A DNA stretch of 20,799 nucleotides from Gracilariopsis chorda. Lineage: Eukaryota > Rhodophyta > Florideophyceae > Gracilariales > Gracilariaceae. Below, piece by piece: positions 1-7,996 of this stretch (its first letter is position 1; each line of letters starts with the position of its first letter). The stretch spans positions 1 to 20,799 of the forward strand of contig NBIV01000516.1 in NCBI GenBank assembly GCA_003194525.1, read 5' to 3'. Under the pieces are notes generated by a model. The model saw only the letters and a program-made list of their open reading frames with translations, was not told where the DNA came from and searched no databases. A program made the position numbers and the translations under genes.

Positions 1-82
1 GGTGCAACGGGACTAATACTGGCCGAGGATGACCAGTGACGTATTTTAGGCCGTATGGAATTGTTGCAACTGCTTCTCTGTA

Positions 83-500
83 AATGGGAGCTGCTATTGC
101 CATCATAAGCTCTTGAATCCATTTACCGCAGCGTGCTCGCTTGTATCCGTCACCATGGACATCCTCGGCCCGATTACCAAGTCTGCGAAGAGCCAGCAGT
201 ATATAATGGTCATTATCGATTGGTTCACGAAGTTTTCCAGAGCGGACCCCCTGACGTCTACTATAACCGCAGCCGTAGCCCAGGATTTTCTCGAATACTG
301 GGCTTACGTGTACGGAGTACCTACCTGCTGACCGACAATGGAATTCAATTCCTCTCAAAGTTCTTCGGAGTGGTGTGAAGCATGATGGGCAGGAAGCACT
401 TGACCGCTACGGCTTACCACTCGCAAAAAAAACGGGAAAGCCAAACGGTTCAATAAGACACTCTTCGAACGTCTTCGCCATTACGTGCCATAGCATCAGA
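83..500 (+). pseudogene. Ty3/Gypsy integrase catalytic core, frameshifted and catalytically dead
   Basis: Role in the family: DNA strand transfer that inserts the element cDNA. The first catalytic Asp lies in the VTMDILGP motif (GAC at 158-160). A strand reading QYIMVIIDWFTKFSRA follows, then the second Asp in TDNG (GAC at 334-336). The third position of the D,D-35-E triad falls in NGKAKRFNKTL at 443-445, where family members have Glu in an N-G-x-A-E-R context; here the codon is AAA (Lys), a single-base change from GAA. Spacing between the second and third positions is about 36 residues, as expected. The first Asp is in frame 2 and the second in frame 1, so there is a shift near 318-330, and another shift before 431. 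A stop follows VP at about 491. Confidence 0.85.
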
Positions 501-779
501 CCAAATGGCACGAATACATGCAACTCTTAACATATGCATATTATTAACATGCGAGTACATAGGACAACGGGCACCATGCCATTCGGTCTAGTACTCTCAC
601 AGCAGACGCCCAGTCTCCAAGTCGAGAAATTCCTGACGGCCATCCCCGAGCACGAACTGGAAAAAGCCTTCGTGGCGCAAGTAGAACGGTAAAACATAGC
701 TGGAGTTCGGGATGCCCTATCTCCGCTCGGACGAAACCTACACAAACCCAACGTCAGTATAAGAGGGAATTCGATAAAA

Positions 780-1010
780 CCGTCTGCAATTTTCCGAGGT
801 TCAACGTTGACGAAATGTACGCCGACAGACGAGAATGGATGTCGACTGGTCCGGAAAAAAACGTCGAGGCGTGCACCTGTAAGTAGCAGAAACTACTCCC
901 AGACATGTCCGATGGTGACCATTACGGATAATACAATCTACATAAATGAGGACGGCATCGAAAACCGCGTGAGAATTGACCACGTAACACGGGCATCACG
1001 CCAGGCAATG
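780..1010 (+). pseudogene. Chromovirus integrase C-terminal (GPY/F-like) region
   Basis: The frame that is open from before 807 to 1208 reads MVTITDNTIYINEDGIEN and then RVRIDHVTRA. This matches the family pattern in which a strand ending in a T-x-x-I-D-E-D-G-I turn is followed by a V-x-I-D-R-V-T motif, near the C-terminus of Ty3/Gypsy integrases. The segment between the catalytic core and this motif (500-780) is scrambled over three frames and I could not follow it residue by residue. The role is family knowledge: non-specific DNA binding and multimer contacts in the intasome. Degenerate, but the frame itself has no stop here. Confidence 0.6.
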
Positions 1011-1133
1011 TGCATAATGCCTATGGCCGAAGTGGCCATTGGACGTCTCACCATCTTTCTTGACGTTGATCTGGACGATGTTTTTGCGGAAGAACCCGCT
1101 ACGTTACCCACGACAGACTCAATGCCGCAACCC

Positions 1134-1300
1134 CATGCTGTCGACCGAATACTCGGACATCAGTATATACCAAACGGAATACGGTACCTTGTCCGATGTG
1201 TCGGATACTAGTCGGACTACGACACCCTTGAACCTTGAACCACCTGCCCATATCTTTGATCACGTCATTGCCCACTATGGGCGTTGTAAGAAGCGATGGT
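1134..1300 (+). pseudogene. Chromodomain at the integrase C-terminus, broken
   Basis: The reading HAVDRILGHQYIPNGIRYLV followed by RCVGY fits the chromodomain core, where x-V-E-x-I-L-x-H-R precedes Y-L-V-K-W-x-G-Y. After GY comes an in-frame TAG (1209-1211), then SDYDTLEP, matching the usual acidic-D-x-T-W-E-P. A one-base shift near 1225-1232 moves the continuation PPAHIFDHVIAHYG into the next frame. Two of the aromatic-cage or core Trp positions are replaced (Cys in RCVGY, Leu in DTLEP). In chromoviruses this domain binds modified histones and biases integration to heterochromatin. Partial and dead. Confidence 0.75.
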
Positions 1301-1347
1301 GTCTGGTGAATTGAACCTAATTGACCGAACGGGATGTCGTTTATTCT

Positions 1348-1362
1348 GGAGGGGGAGAAGGA
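1348..1362 (+). other. Candidate polypurine tract before a 3' LTR
   Basis: A 15-base all-purine run (GGAGGGGGAGAAGGA) lies about 50 bases downstream of the chromodomain reading, where a plus-strand primer for LTR synthesis is expected. It is followed by TTGGTGTAAGATG, so an LTR could begin with TG at 1364 or 1367. The matching 5' LTR is outside the window, so the boundary cannot be confirmed. Confidence 0.5.
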
Positions 1363-1363
1363 T

Positions 1364-2050
1364 TGGTGTAAGATGTTTTTCGATGCGCCACCAGGCAGCA
1401 GATTGTTCCAAACGGCTAGCAGCAACGAGTGTATATTGGTCTATTTTCGATCTGGACCGATGGAACCTCTACCTGTCGATATATGATGGTTCTTTCTTCA
1501 TACATTACACGAGTTGTCAAATTGAGATGAATTTTTGCCCAATACGGTAAACTGAACGCGCAAAGAAGAACCAACAGTCATTGCTGATGCTATTCACTTT
1601 CGACCCGAACGTTCACTAACACTTCGCTTGTTTTACCTTTAATGGTTGTAACTGCCCGCATTGGAAATTTCAGCTGCATCACTCTGCATGAAATATTTCA
1701 GCTGCCGCCCTGACAACAATGTTGGTCAAAGTTTGACTTCGAATTTGCTGGACGTGGAAATTGCTCTCGAGTGCCTACTCGAAATCTTTTCAAACGGAAT
1801 GGGGAACATAGGAATGAATGTGTGAAAGTGCAGTGATGCACTAGCGTTCACCCCCATTCTGTGACCTCTTTTTGGACGGTTGACAAAAAGGGGCAACATT
1901 GCCAGCACGGATTATTCCCTGCAGATAGTTGAAGTCCATTGCCTTTATTCAAAGACGTAGACGCAAAATTAGAGTTAGCTGGGTAAAACTAAAAACATTG
2001 ATCTAAGAACCAAACAGTTACCATCTTGTACTTTTAGGTGTACTAACCTA
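1364..2050 (+). other. Gene-free stretch, possibly a 3' LTR and flank
   Basis: No reading frame here looks like protein, and the short open frames have unremarkable composition. By position it should contain the 3' LTR of the chromovirus copy, starting at 1364-1367. I cannot place the LTR end, because no second LTR copy and no target-site duplication is visible. Confidence 0.3.
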
Positions 2051-2448
2051 AGTTTTTGATTACTGTACGGGGTACGTTCATGTCTACGAAGAAGGTATTA
2101 TTCCTCCGCACTCGGGCTTACGCCATTACCATTCTTGGATCCTGCTATAGTACACTGGTCTGTAGTGCAAGATTATGCCTGATGAGTTTGGAACTACCTC
2201 TTACTAACGAGCAATCCTCCTTTGACTGTTCGAAAGACAACCCTCGAAAACATAATTCATTTTGGATAGTCACGTTTTGACCATCGACCGAACGATTCCC
2301 AACTTCAGCATCATTTGGAATGATTTCAAAAGGGCTGGAAAGCGCAATAGACGCCCTTTAGATCACCTGGTTGTCCCGTCTAGAAGGTTTCCGATTTGGA
2401 ACGCTCGGCAAAACTTGTGTCCGTGTGGAAAACTTGACATGGCTTTGC

Positions 2449-2506
2449 CCTGGCCTGGCAGGCCATGCTGTGCTGCACGCACGGACGATGACTCTAAGCA
2501 GTACAG
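2449..2506 (+). repeat. Dispersed repeat copy A
   Basis: Begins ATGGCTTTGCCCTGGCCT and continues through GGCAGGCCATGC to GCACGCACGGAC and GACTCT. The same order of words occurs at 2869-2915 with scattered mismatches (GGCTTTGCCCCAGCCTTGGC, GGCAGGCCACAC, CATGCACGGA, AACTCT). Similarity fades outside this block, so it may be a fragment of a longer, older duplication. Confidence 0.55.
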
Positions 2507-2868
2507 TACACGACTTTTATGTTTAATCTAAGTCGAAAACGCCCAGATGATACTCTAGACCAGTGTGAAAGCTTATTCATGACCACATGGAATTATTATT
2601 TATGGCACTATGGAAACCCTCGACAAGTGCGCGGGAAAAGTGGCCATGGCTTCTTCGCGGCCTTTAAAGGCCAAGAAATGTTTCTGGCATAGGCCCGCGT
2701 TCCAAACAGACTGGAAAAGAAGTAATAAGGTACCTGGAAGTAGAGTGGAACGGAGCAAAGGAATGGACAGATTGTGTTAGGTTTGAACGTGCAGCGGTGC
2801 AGAGCTTTGAATTTGAGGCCGCACACTACCAATGACTGCACGGATATTTTCAGCACGGCTTTGCCCCA

Positions 2869-2915
2869 GCCTTGGCAGGCCACACTACGCTCCATGCACG
2901 GAACGAACTCTCGAA
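2869..2915 (+). repeat. Dispersed repeat copy B
   Basis: Second copy of the block described at 2449-2506, in the same orientation, about 420 bases downstream. Confidence 0.55.
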
Positions 2916-3075
2916 TGTTCTAGGATGTGATGGATACTGTTCTCTCTATGAGCTGTTCCTGGAACCGTCCCTGAAAACCGATAAACGGAACTTCAGATGA
3001 CCGTACTGGGAGTACAATGAGTACCATGGGCATGAATCGCGTTGTCTAAGACCGCCCCAAATCTGATGTTTCGCA

Positions 3076-3393
3076 ATGACTAAGCTGAACGCTCGGAAAG
3101 TTTTTGGCATATTTTCTCTCCGACCCGGGAGGGACAAAACTGCAATACGCAAGCTCAGATGCATGGCTTTGCACACGAATGGTTGCTTTTCTATCCGATT
3201 GCGGCAACAAGACCAAAGCGGTGCGCAATTCAGAATACCAAAGGTCAAGGACAAGACCTGGAGAGGACACAGATGGGCAAAAGAACTGAACGGAATCTGG
3301 CTATCAGAGTGGTGCCTAGCACCAGTCATATGTAAGCGCACAGTATCTGATGGCAAAGATGAAGCCGCTAAACTGGCTTCAGGAGAAGCATGA
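3076..3393 (+). CDS. Unidentified open frame, 105 codons
   Basis: An ATG-initiated frame preceded by a TGA four codons upstream and ending in TGA. The product is basic in its middle (RGHRWAKELNGIWLSEW and neighbouring Lys/Arg) and ends ICKRTVSDGKDEAAKLASGE plus Ala. Four Cys are spread along it, and no known motif is evident. A long open frame of 191 codons runs antisense over it (2946-3521, minus), so one of the two may be open only by chance or by codon bias of the other. Composition favours the plus frame slightly: the minus product is rich in Leu, Ser, His and Cys, as antisense readings often are. It could be a transposon fragment; I do not recognise a family. Confidence 0.25.
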   Translation: MTKLNARKVFGIFSLRPGRDKTAIRKLRCMALHTNGCFSIRLRQQDQSGAQFRIPKVKDKTWRGHRWAKELNGIWLSEWCLAPVICKRTVSDGKDEAAKLASGEA

Positions 3394-4077
3394 AAAGGGG
3401 GGAAGTTACACAATACGAGAACGTAGTGCACATTAAGGAGATAAATATGTGGTATGGGGCCAAAGGTAGTCGTCAGTAGATGCACGAAACCGATCGTGCA
3501 ACAATGCGGCAAACGTTGCAAGCGGAAGTATGGGAATATTATGCAGGAAAGGTTTGTGCTGTTATTGGATGTGGTGCCGATATTTTCGTAGAGTGGTACC
3601 TAATAAGCTTTATTATTTCTTGGAGTAGATACAGTGTTGCATGGCACACCACATGGCTACTGGGGAATGGCGGGCTGCGTGAATTTTTTTGTGGCGCACC
3701 AAGTATTTCTACGTAGCAAGGGTTGACAGCGTCTCCAACCTCAGTAAAACCAGACTTCATCCCACCAAACGGACTAGTATCTTGTTCTAGTTGGCGATAC
3801 AGACTGCCCACAAGCTTGTTCTACCAACCGGCACGGTAAAACCGTAGTGGTACACGGCCGCCAACGTTCTACGCGTGTTCCCTGACCACGGTTGACGCAT
3901 TTCCAGTCCGGTTCTGCAGCCTCTGACCGGCGTCTTCTGACTTACGCTGTTTGGATCATCGAGTCTATCTTCCGCCTGGGCTTTCTAGTAAATTCCTCCA
4001 CTGACCGCTGAGGTACATATGACCGGTCAGAACCTTACAAAAAGCATTGCACTTTCCCACAGACCGGTCAACCTCAT
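3394..4077. other. Stretch without a supported gene
   Basis: If the minus-strand copia-order element were complete, its reverse transcriptase and RNase H would lie here, downstream of its integrase. I looked in all frames for the copia RT landmarks (a Y-V-D-D box and the preceding A-F-L-Q/N-type strands) and did not find them. The region contains several copies of the word GACCGGTCA or close variants (around 3926, 4020 and 4061). A plus-strand open frame at 3480-3716 has no recognisable motif. Confidence 0.35.
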
Positions 4078-4139
4078 GAAATTTGATTTTATCTCAGTTG
4101 AGCTATTTTCCTTCAAGTTGGAATGCATGTAGTTGAGCA

Positions 4140-4450
4140 GGTGCTCAAAAATGGATTAGGTATCTTTCGTTTTTTCTGGTTTTGGGAGATCAATATGCTG
4201 ATCAGAAATACATGGTTTGGCATGAGAGACCCTATGTTTAACTTTGCCCTACCTCTTTTCTACGAGAATTAGTTTGCCTGAGATCTTATTAAAGATAAAG
4301 GGACCATTTCATTCGGGCTGATTTTCTTCTTGATAGATCAAGACTTGCTCTTCGGGGATAAACTGTTAGGTAACTTCATCTGGTGGCCGTAATTTGAGGG
4401 CTCGCTTCATTTGAATGTTTTCTGCGATGATTTCCATTTTGGACGGCCCT
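4140..4450 (-). pseudogene. Integrase C-terminal domain of the copia-order element
   Basis: The minus-strand frame reads IIAENIQMKRALKLRPPDEV, a stop (TAA), QFIPEEQVLIYQEENQPE, a stop (TGA), NGPFIFNKISGKLILVEKR, a stop (TAG), then GKVKHRVSHAKPC. The order of a basic helix, an x-E-x-V-L-V-Y-x-E strand, a W-x-G-P-F turn and a final strand before K-P is that of the small DNA-binding barrel behind these integrases. In the G-P-F motif the preceding Trp codon is now TGA. Three stops lie within about 65 codons, with no shift between them, so simple point decay explains this part. Confidence 0.7.
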
Positions 4451-4479
4451 GTAAGAAGAGCTTGCATACAATCTTCTTG

Positions 4480-4990
4480 ATCCGGACCATAGTTATTGCA
4501 AGAAATCTGGGCAAGACTCCAAAATCGAGAAATGACGGAAATGAACCTTCAGTATTCATAATGTGGTTCACGGTTTTCACTGCTGTAGCAAGTATTAGTT
4601 TATCGTCAATAATGTGGGCGTCAACCTTAAGTTGATGAAATTACGACGAAAAAGGTCATAATATCGTTCTCCTGCTCCAATAAAGCTGTGAAGTTTGATT
4701 TCAGATAGATTAATATCAATTCCAAAATCATTAATTAAATCTTTCCATATCGAGAAAGTGAATACTGAACCTTGGTCACACCGAATTTAGTGTGGATAGG
4801 CTGTATAGATTGTAGCCCAGCACTCTATAAATGCGTTCAAAACTGCATCCAACGCTTGTGTTTTGCGAGACCGAGGAGAACTGAAATGTGTTTGTAAATC
4901 GAAAACATATAAAACTGGTTTCTTGTTAATGCAAAACAGATCAATCGCTAGATTCTGATTAAAAAAGACTCTTTGTAAGAAAAAAAAATC
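4480..4990 (-). pseudogene. Integrase catalytic core of the copia-order element, D,D-35-E kept
   Basis: The minus frame reads NQNLAIDLFCINKKPVLYVF with DLQTHFSS following, then AFIECWATIYTAYPH, a TAA stop (4787-4789), IRCDQGSVFTFS, and later HSFIGAGERYYDLFRRN. The catalytic Asp of CDQG is at 4775-4777 and the catalytic Glu of GERYY at 4667-4669. Exactly 35 residues separate them, so the triad survives although the frame is broken by the stop and by a shift just before the core (near 4960-4975, after an A/T run). After another shift at the end of the helix the reading continues as AVKTVNHIMNTEGSFPSFLD and FGVLPRF, a conserved tail of this integrase class. The Glu sits in a G-E-R-Y context rather than the N-G-x-A-E context of Ty3 integrases, so this is a different lineage from the element at 80-1300. 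Confidence 0.85.
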
Positions 4991-5336
4991 AATAACGTTC
5001 GGGCTTTAGAAGAAATTGTTGACACGTCTGACACGCCTTTATTATGTTCCGAAGTAAATAATTTGTTTCCTTGTTTGGGTCACAGGGTTTCGGAATCTTG
5101 AGTAAGTTGAAGAGTTTTTCAACCGTGGATTGGTAGACTTGAAGGTGCACTTTACGCAATTTCGACATTGTGAAGTAATTGGTGTAACTATTCCACTTGA
5201 AATAAAGATGATCGAGTTTTGCGAGTTGCCAGCATGCTCCAGCCGTTCTTACTGTGGAGCAACGCTTTCCCGTCGGTTGGGAGTTGTTCCTATTCATAGG
5301 AGTATTCACTGGTGGATTGGTTCGATACCTCATTTC
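4991..5336 (-). pseudogene. Pre-integrase zinc domain of the copia-order element
   Basis: An open frame from 5333 to 4992. Near residues 48-63 it reads WNSYTNYFTMSKLRKVH, the usual lead into an H-x4-H zinc site, then STVEKLFNLLKI and at residues 101-104 CQTC followed by KPERY and a stop. In intact relatives the His pair is in a H-R-x-F-G-H-P context. Here the first His is present (residue 63, codon near 5145-5147) but the second is Gln (CAA), so zinc binding should be lost. The domain helps order the integrase N-terminus. Joined to the catalytic core after a stop and a frameshift. Confidence 0.78.
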
Positions 5337-6215
5337 TGAGTTGATCCCTCGCGGGATAGCGATGAGGTAGCACTTGAGGGACCTGGACAGGTATTAGTAG
5401 TGGCATTCTGGTGACAGATGGTACGCTGTACGCGTGATAAATTCGGTTCCAATTTTGGATATTTAATTTTATGGTTATCGCCACTTGGGGCCCAGAAAGT
5501 GGGAACTCCACGTGTATGGACCTCAAGAGGTGTGCACCAAATTAGTTAATTTATTTAGTTTATTGTGGTGCAAACCTACTTAGGTAATCACGGCTTCGCC
5601 GTCAGCACCAGCAGTAAATGGTAACCTTGGTTCTCTCTCGAGATATACTCTTTGCAGAGTAAGGCTCTGGTAAGAAAGGCCCTCGTAGGGATTTCGACCC
5701 CTCGCGGAGAGTATCCACGAGTGGATTCCGTCTACCATCCCCTTGGGAACATTCAGGCGTCACTACTGCTACAGTATCACCGTGTTTGGTATTGGTTATT
5801 TGTTCCACTGTCAGTCTTGGATTCCGCCCCAGTATTGGGTTCTTCGTCGTGGGGTTTACCACATTCCCGTTTGGGATTCGTTCTTTATATTGGTTTGCCC
5901 CGTCGCCGGGTCTGTTGCCGCGTTTAGCACGCCCAGTCGCCGGTTCTCTTGGGTTTTCCCTTTTTCCTTTTGCTTTCCTTCACAGGATATCGTGTCATTA
6001 TACACTCACGTGTGTACCATTCCCTGGAGTTTACCCTTTTTCTGGGCCATTCCCGAACCTCTGCAGGTATAGCCAGAACCACGTTGGTCTTACAAGCCAG
6101 CCTTTACGTGGCGCAGAGGGCTCTCTCAACTGAAACACCATCCCATAGGGAGCGAAGTCTCGAACACCTTGAGGGTACTCCCCGCTTCCGGGTTTTGCTC
6201 TACACTTACACACCA
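5337..6215. mobile_element. Block of about 0.88 kb inserted between the protease and integrase of the copia-order element
   Basis: On the minus strand the retropepsin reading ends at VENTDNKLV (about 6213-6239) and the next recognisable element sequence, STVRTAGACW, begins near 5260. Relatives have only a short linker here, so about 0.88 kb appears to be extra. The block can be read as TG (5337-5338) to CA (6214-6215), flanked by ATTTC (5332-5336) and ATTTG (6216-6220). That is four of five bases of a possible target-site duplication, which would suit a solo LTR. It holds no convincing gene, is pyrimidine-rich at 5930-6040, and contains a small inverted repeat at 5533-5572. Boundaries are inferred. 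Confidence 0.4.
5533..5572. repeat. Inverted repeat with AT-rich centre inside the inserted block
   Basis: TGCACCA (5533-5539) and TGGTGCA (5566-5572) are perfect 7-base inverted arms around an AT-only stretch with one or two exceptions. The design resembles the stronger hairpin at 7997-8060. Confidence 0.5.
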
Positions 6216-6605
6216 ATTTGTTGTCCGTGTTCTCTACGTAGAAAAGTTCATGATCCACGAAATCGAAAACGAAGCAGAAGTGGTACATCGCAGGCTATGA
6301 TGTCGACGCACAGCTTGAGAACTCGTCCATGTGGGGCACAATTGCTTATTGGGAGTTGAGCAATGCTTTGAAGCTTTGGGTTTCCTAGTCAGTAGCGAAT
6401 GTGAAAATCTTTTTTGTGGTGTTATTCTGTACTGCGTTCAGTATACTTTAGCTTGAGCTTAACAATAACAGATCTTTCAGCTTCAATATCAAGAAATCCA
6501 CCATCCAAAGTATTAGAAGTGTCAGATTTGATGCCATCTCCGGATACTTGAAAACACTTGAAGCTTCCTCTGACCTGTTTCAGGAACTTATGCGCTGAGC
6601 CTTTT
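6216..6605 (-). pseudogene. Retropepsin-like protease of the copia-order element, second half recognisable
   Basis: On the minus strand, frame after frame gives GDGIKSDTSNTLDGGFLDIE, then ERSVIVKLKLKYTERSTE and a stop, then APHGRVLKLCVDIIACDVPL, and, after a shift, DFVDHELFYVENTDNKLV. The last two match the protease tail of this lineage, where a V-D-A-D-x-P-x-L-L strand precedes an A-D-M-D-x-L helix and an N-N-x-T-N-x-L turn. I could not find an intact D-T/S-G active-site triplet; GFLDIEAERS may be its decayed form. The role in the family is cleavage of the Gag-Pol precursor. The inserted block abuts its 3' end. Confidence 0.6.
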
Positions 6606-6835
6606 GGAAAATCTCTCACGTTATTAGAATATCTACGAATGGGAGAGTTCCGCTCCTAAAATCCAATCTAAATGAAGATGAATCAGCGTCACGTTCGTTG
6701 AAAAATGTTTCTGCTTCGTCATTTGATTGGAAGTTGTTCTCTACGGCATCTGAATTTATCGCGTCGGTCTCGTCGCCGGCTAGATTGAAGAAAGTTTCAG
6801 TATCTTACGTATCTGTCCTATCTACTTGTTCATAG
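6606..6835 (-). pseudogene. Acidic linker between gag knuckle and protease
   Basis: The minus frame reads TDT, a TAA stop, then DTETFFNLAGDETDAINSDA and NDEAETFFNERDADSSSFRL before a TGA near 6620. It is rich in Asp, Glu, Asn and Phe, with a repeated E-T-F-F-N word (two copies about 28 residues apart). It lies in the same frame as the zinc knuckle upstream, so apart from the stop it is a continuous extension of gag. No enzymatic motif is present. Confidence 0.55.
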
Positions 6836-7829
6836 ATTTGGAATATGACCTGTTTCAGAGCATGATTCTGACTCAGATACTTAGGCTTCTGGTACCTCTT
6901 GACTTTGCAAGCAGCGATAGGTGTCATATCTTTGGGCGGGCAACAATGCCTGAGGATATGTCCTTCTTCACTACAATCGAAACATCCGCGCGTACTGAAA
7001 TGAATGTGGTTTCACGTTGTTCCTGTCTGTGCCATGGCGTGCTGCCAGAAACTGTTTCTTTGTTTGGTAGAGTAACTGTGGTGTGTTTGACTTATAGGAA
7101 AATCCGTATATGCTTGTCCTCTTACGAGCGTTCGATTCTTCTTCCTCCGGCTGGATCGAGCTTTCGAGATGGGTATAAAATTCCTGATAAGAGAGATGCT
7201 TGGTATCAAGTCGCATGATAGGGTTACTGGCCCATGAACTTCGGATTATTGGTTTCCGAAGATAAGATATTCTGTTTCCTTCCGAGTGGCAGTGAGGTGG
7301 AACTTATGGTGCGAGTTTGGATATTTATGCTTTTTAGGTTCTCCAGAGTAGCAGTTTCGGACGTAGTGCTAGGTGCAATTGACTCAAACGGAAGATTAGA
7401 GAGAAGATTACCGATTTTCTTATGTTTCGAGAATTATTTGAAATGGTTCTGTTTCATTGAGGAGGCTGAACCAAGTGAGCTTGCCCTCGAAATGAGTTTA
7501 GTTATAAAGTACCGCTTTGAATTATCCTGGAGGATGTATTGTAGGAGAGGAAGGGGCTTTTGCTCTGCTACCAGGTAGTCTTCTAAATCTTTCTTGTAAT
7601 CGATGAAATAGTCTTTGTACGATTCTCCTCAAGCTCCTGAGAACTTTGAGTCATTATCCTTGAACCTCATCGAAATATTATGGGCAGCTTTTGGGATATC
7701 GAGGAAGGTCTGAGACCTTGTAGGATCAACGGTGGTCAGATGTGCAAGTGGATCTTTAGGCTTGTGTCAAATCGGAAGATTCATGTGATGCTTTTGATGT
7801 AAGTATGTGGCTGGGTTAGACGAATCCAT
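6836..7829 (-). pseudogene. gag of the copia-order element, with one CCHC knuckle
   Basis: The minus-strand ATG at 7827-7829 opens MDSSNPATYLHQKHHMNLPI, then a TGA, HKPKDPLAHLTTVDPTRSQT and ISMRFKDNDSKFSGA, another TGA, and GESYKDYFIDYKKDLEDYLV. This is the helical pattern of capsid-like gag in this lineage, with its R-F/Y-x-G-x-x-G-E-S box. Further on, MRLDTKHLSYQEFYTHLESS (7216 downward) matches the end of that domain. A zinc knuckle CFDCSEEGHILRHC (CX2CX4HX4C) occupies 6943-6984 in another frame. At least three stops and two shifts are present. In life the protein would form the RNA-containing particle. Confidence 0.8.
6943..6984 (-). other. CCHC zinc knuckle of the copia-order gag
   Basis: All four metal ligands survive: C-F-D-C, then His after four residues, then Cys after four more. 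It is followed by CPPKDMTPIAACKVKRYQKP, the usual basic tail that binds nucleic acid. The knuckle frame differs from that of the upstream gag helices, so at least one shift separates them. Confidence 0.8.
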
Positions 7830-7996
7830 TGAAATGGTACCGTTCGAGATGCATTGGTGTCGGATCACCGAATGATGAGTTAAGTCGAAGACGACATTCA
7901 AAGCTTTCCGCTGCAGTACACAACTGTCCGGCAAGGGTTATGAAATGAACCACTTTATGGAAGGACGTAAACTACGAGTGATATATTGGCACTGTA
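7830..7996 (-). other. Leader between the gag start and the LTR-like hairpin
   Basis: No coding frame. By position this is the 5' leader of the minus-strand element, where a primer-binding site should lie next to the 5' LTR. I could not identify one with confidence. Confidence 0.35.

Larger units (their letters stand above)
80..1300 (+). mobile_element. 3' part of a Ty3/Gypsy chromovirus pol (integrase to chromodomain), decayed
   Basis: The remains of one pol polyprotein read left to right across several frames: integrase catalytic core (about 80-500), integrase C-terminal region (about 780-1000) and a chromodomain (1134-1300). This order is that of chromoviruses, the Ty3/Gypsy branch whose integrase ends in a chromodomain that steers insertion to marked chromatin. 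Protease, reverse transcriptase and RNase H would lie to the left of the window start and are not visible here. Frame changes and in-frame stops show the copy is dead. No LTR pair can be recognised inside the window; only a possible 3' LTR start is seen. Confidence 0.82.
2051..3060. other. Stretch without a supported gene, holding a short repeat pair
   Basis: Open frames of 74-95 codons occur on both strands (for example 2056-2280 and 2262-2531 on plus, 2608-2895 on minus), but none shows a family motif or consistent coding composition. The one structured feature is a repeated block of about 55 bases at 2449 and 2869, listed separately. Confidence 0.35.
4078..7829 (-). mobile_element. Decayed LTR retrotransposon in Ty1/copia order (gag-PR-IN)
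   Basis: On the minus strand, from 7829 downward, the domains appear as gag with start codon, a CCHC zinc knuckle, an acidic linker, the second half of a retropepsin, an HHCC-type zinc domain, an integrase core with D,D-35-E and an integrase C-terminal domain. No reverse transcriptase lies between protease and integrase, so the order is copia-like and not Ty3-like. The residues after integrase (around 4078-4150) still resemble the linker that precedes RT in such elements; RT itself is missing or unrecognisable. Many stops and frame changes make this a dead copy. The 5' LTR should lie right of 7829; no LTR pair can be matched. A block at 5337-6215 interrupts the pol frame. Confidence 0.82.

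Noticed and set aside
1099..1425. Minus-strand frame of 108 codons
   Set aside because: Antisense to the chromodomain and the polypurine tract; no motif.
3394..4077. Expected reverse transcriptase of the copia-order element
   Set aside because: No Y-V-D-D box or neighbouring RT strands in any minus frame; the RT is absent or too decayed to call.
5531..6114. Alternative LTR limits TGTGC...GGCGC with AGAGG on both sides
   Set aside because: The end lacks CA, and these limits would leave about 190 and 100 bases of unexplained DNA on either side of it between the protease and integrase readings; 5337-6215 explains the gap better.
5652..6359. Overlapping plus-strand frames of 90-136 codons in the inserted block
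   Set aside because: Three frames are open at once in pyrimidine-rich DNA, products are Phe/Pro/Ser-rich without motifs, and the block sits inside a minus-strand element.
6826..7578. Plus-strand frames of 114-130 codons
   Set aside because: They are antisense to the recognisable minus-strand gag of the copia-order element.
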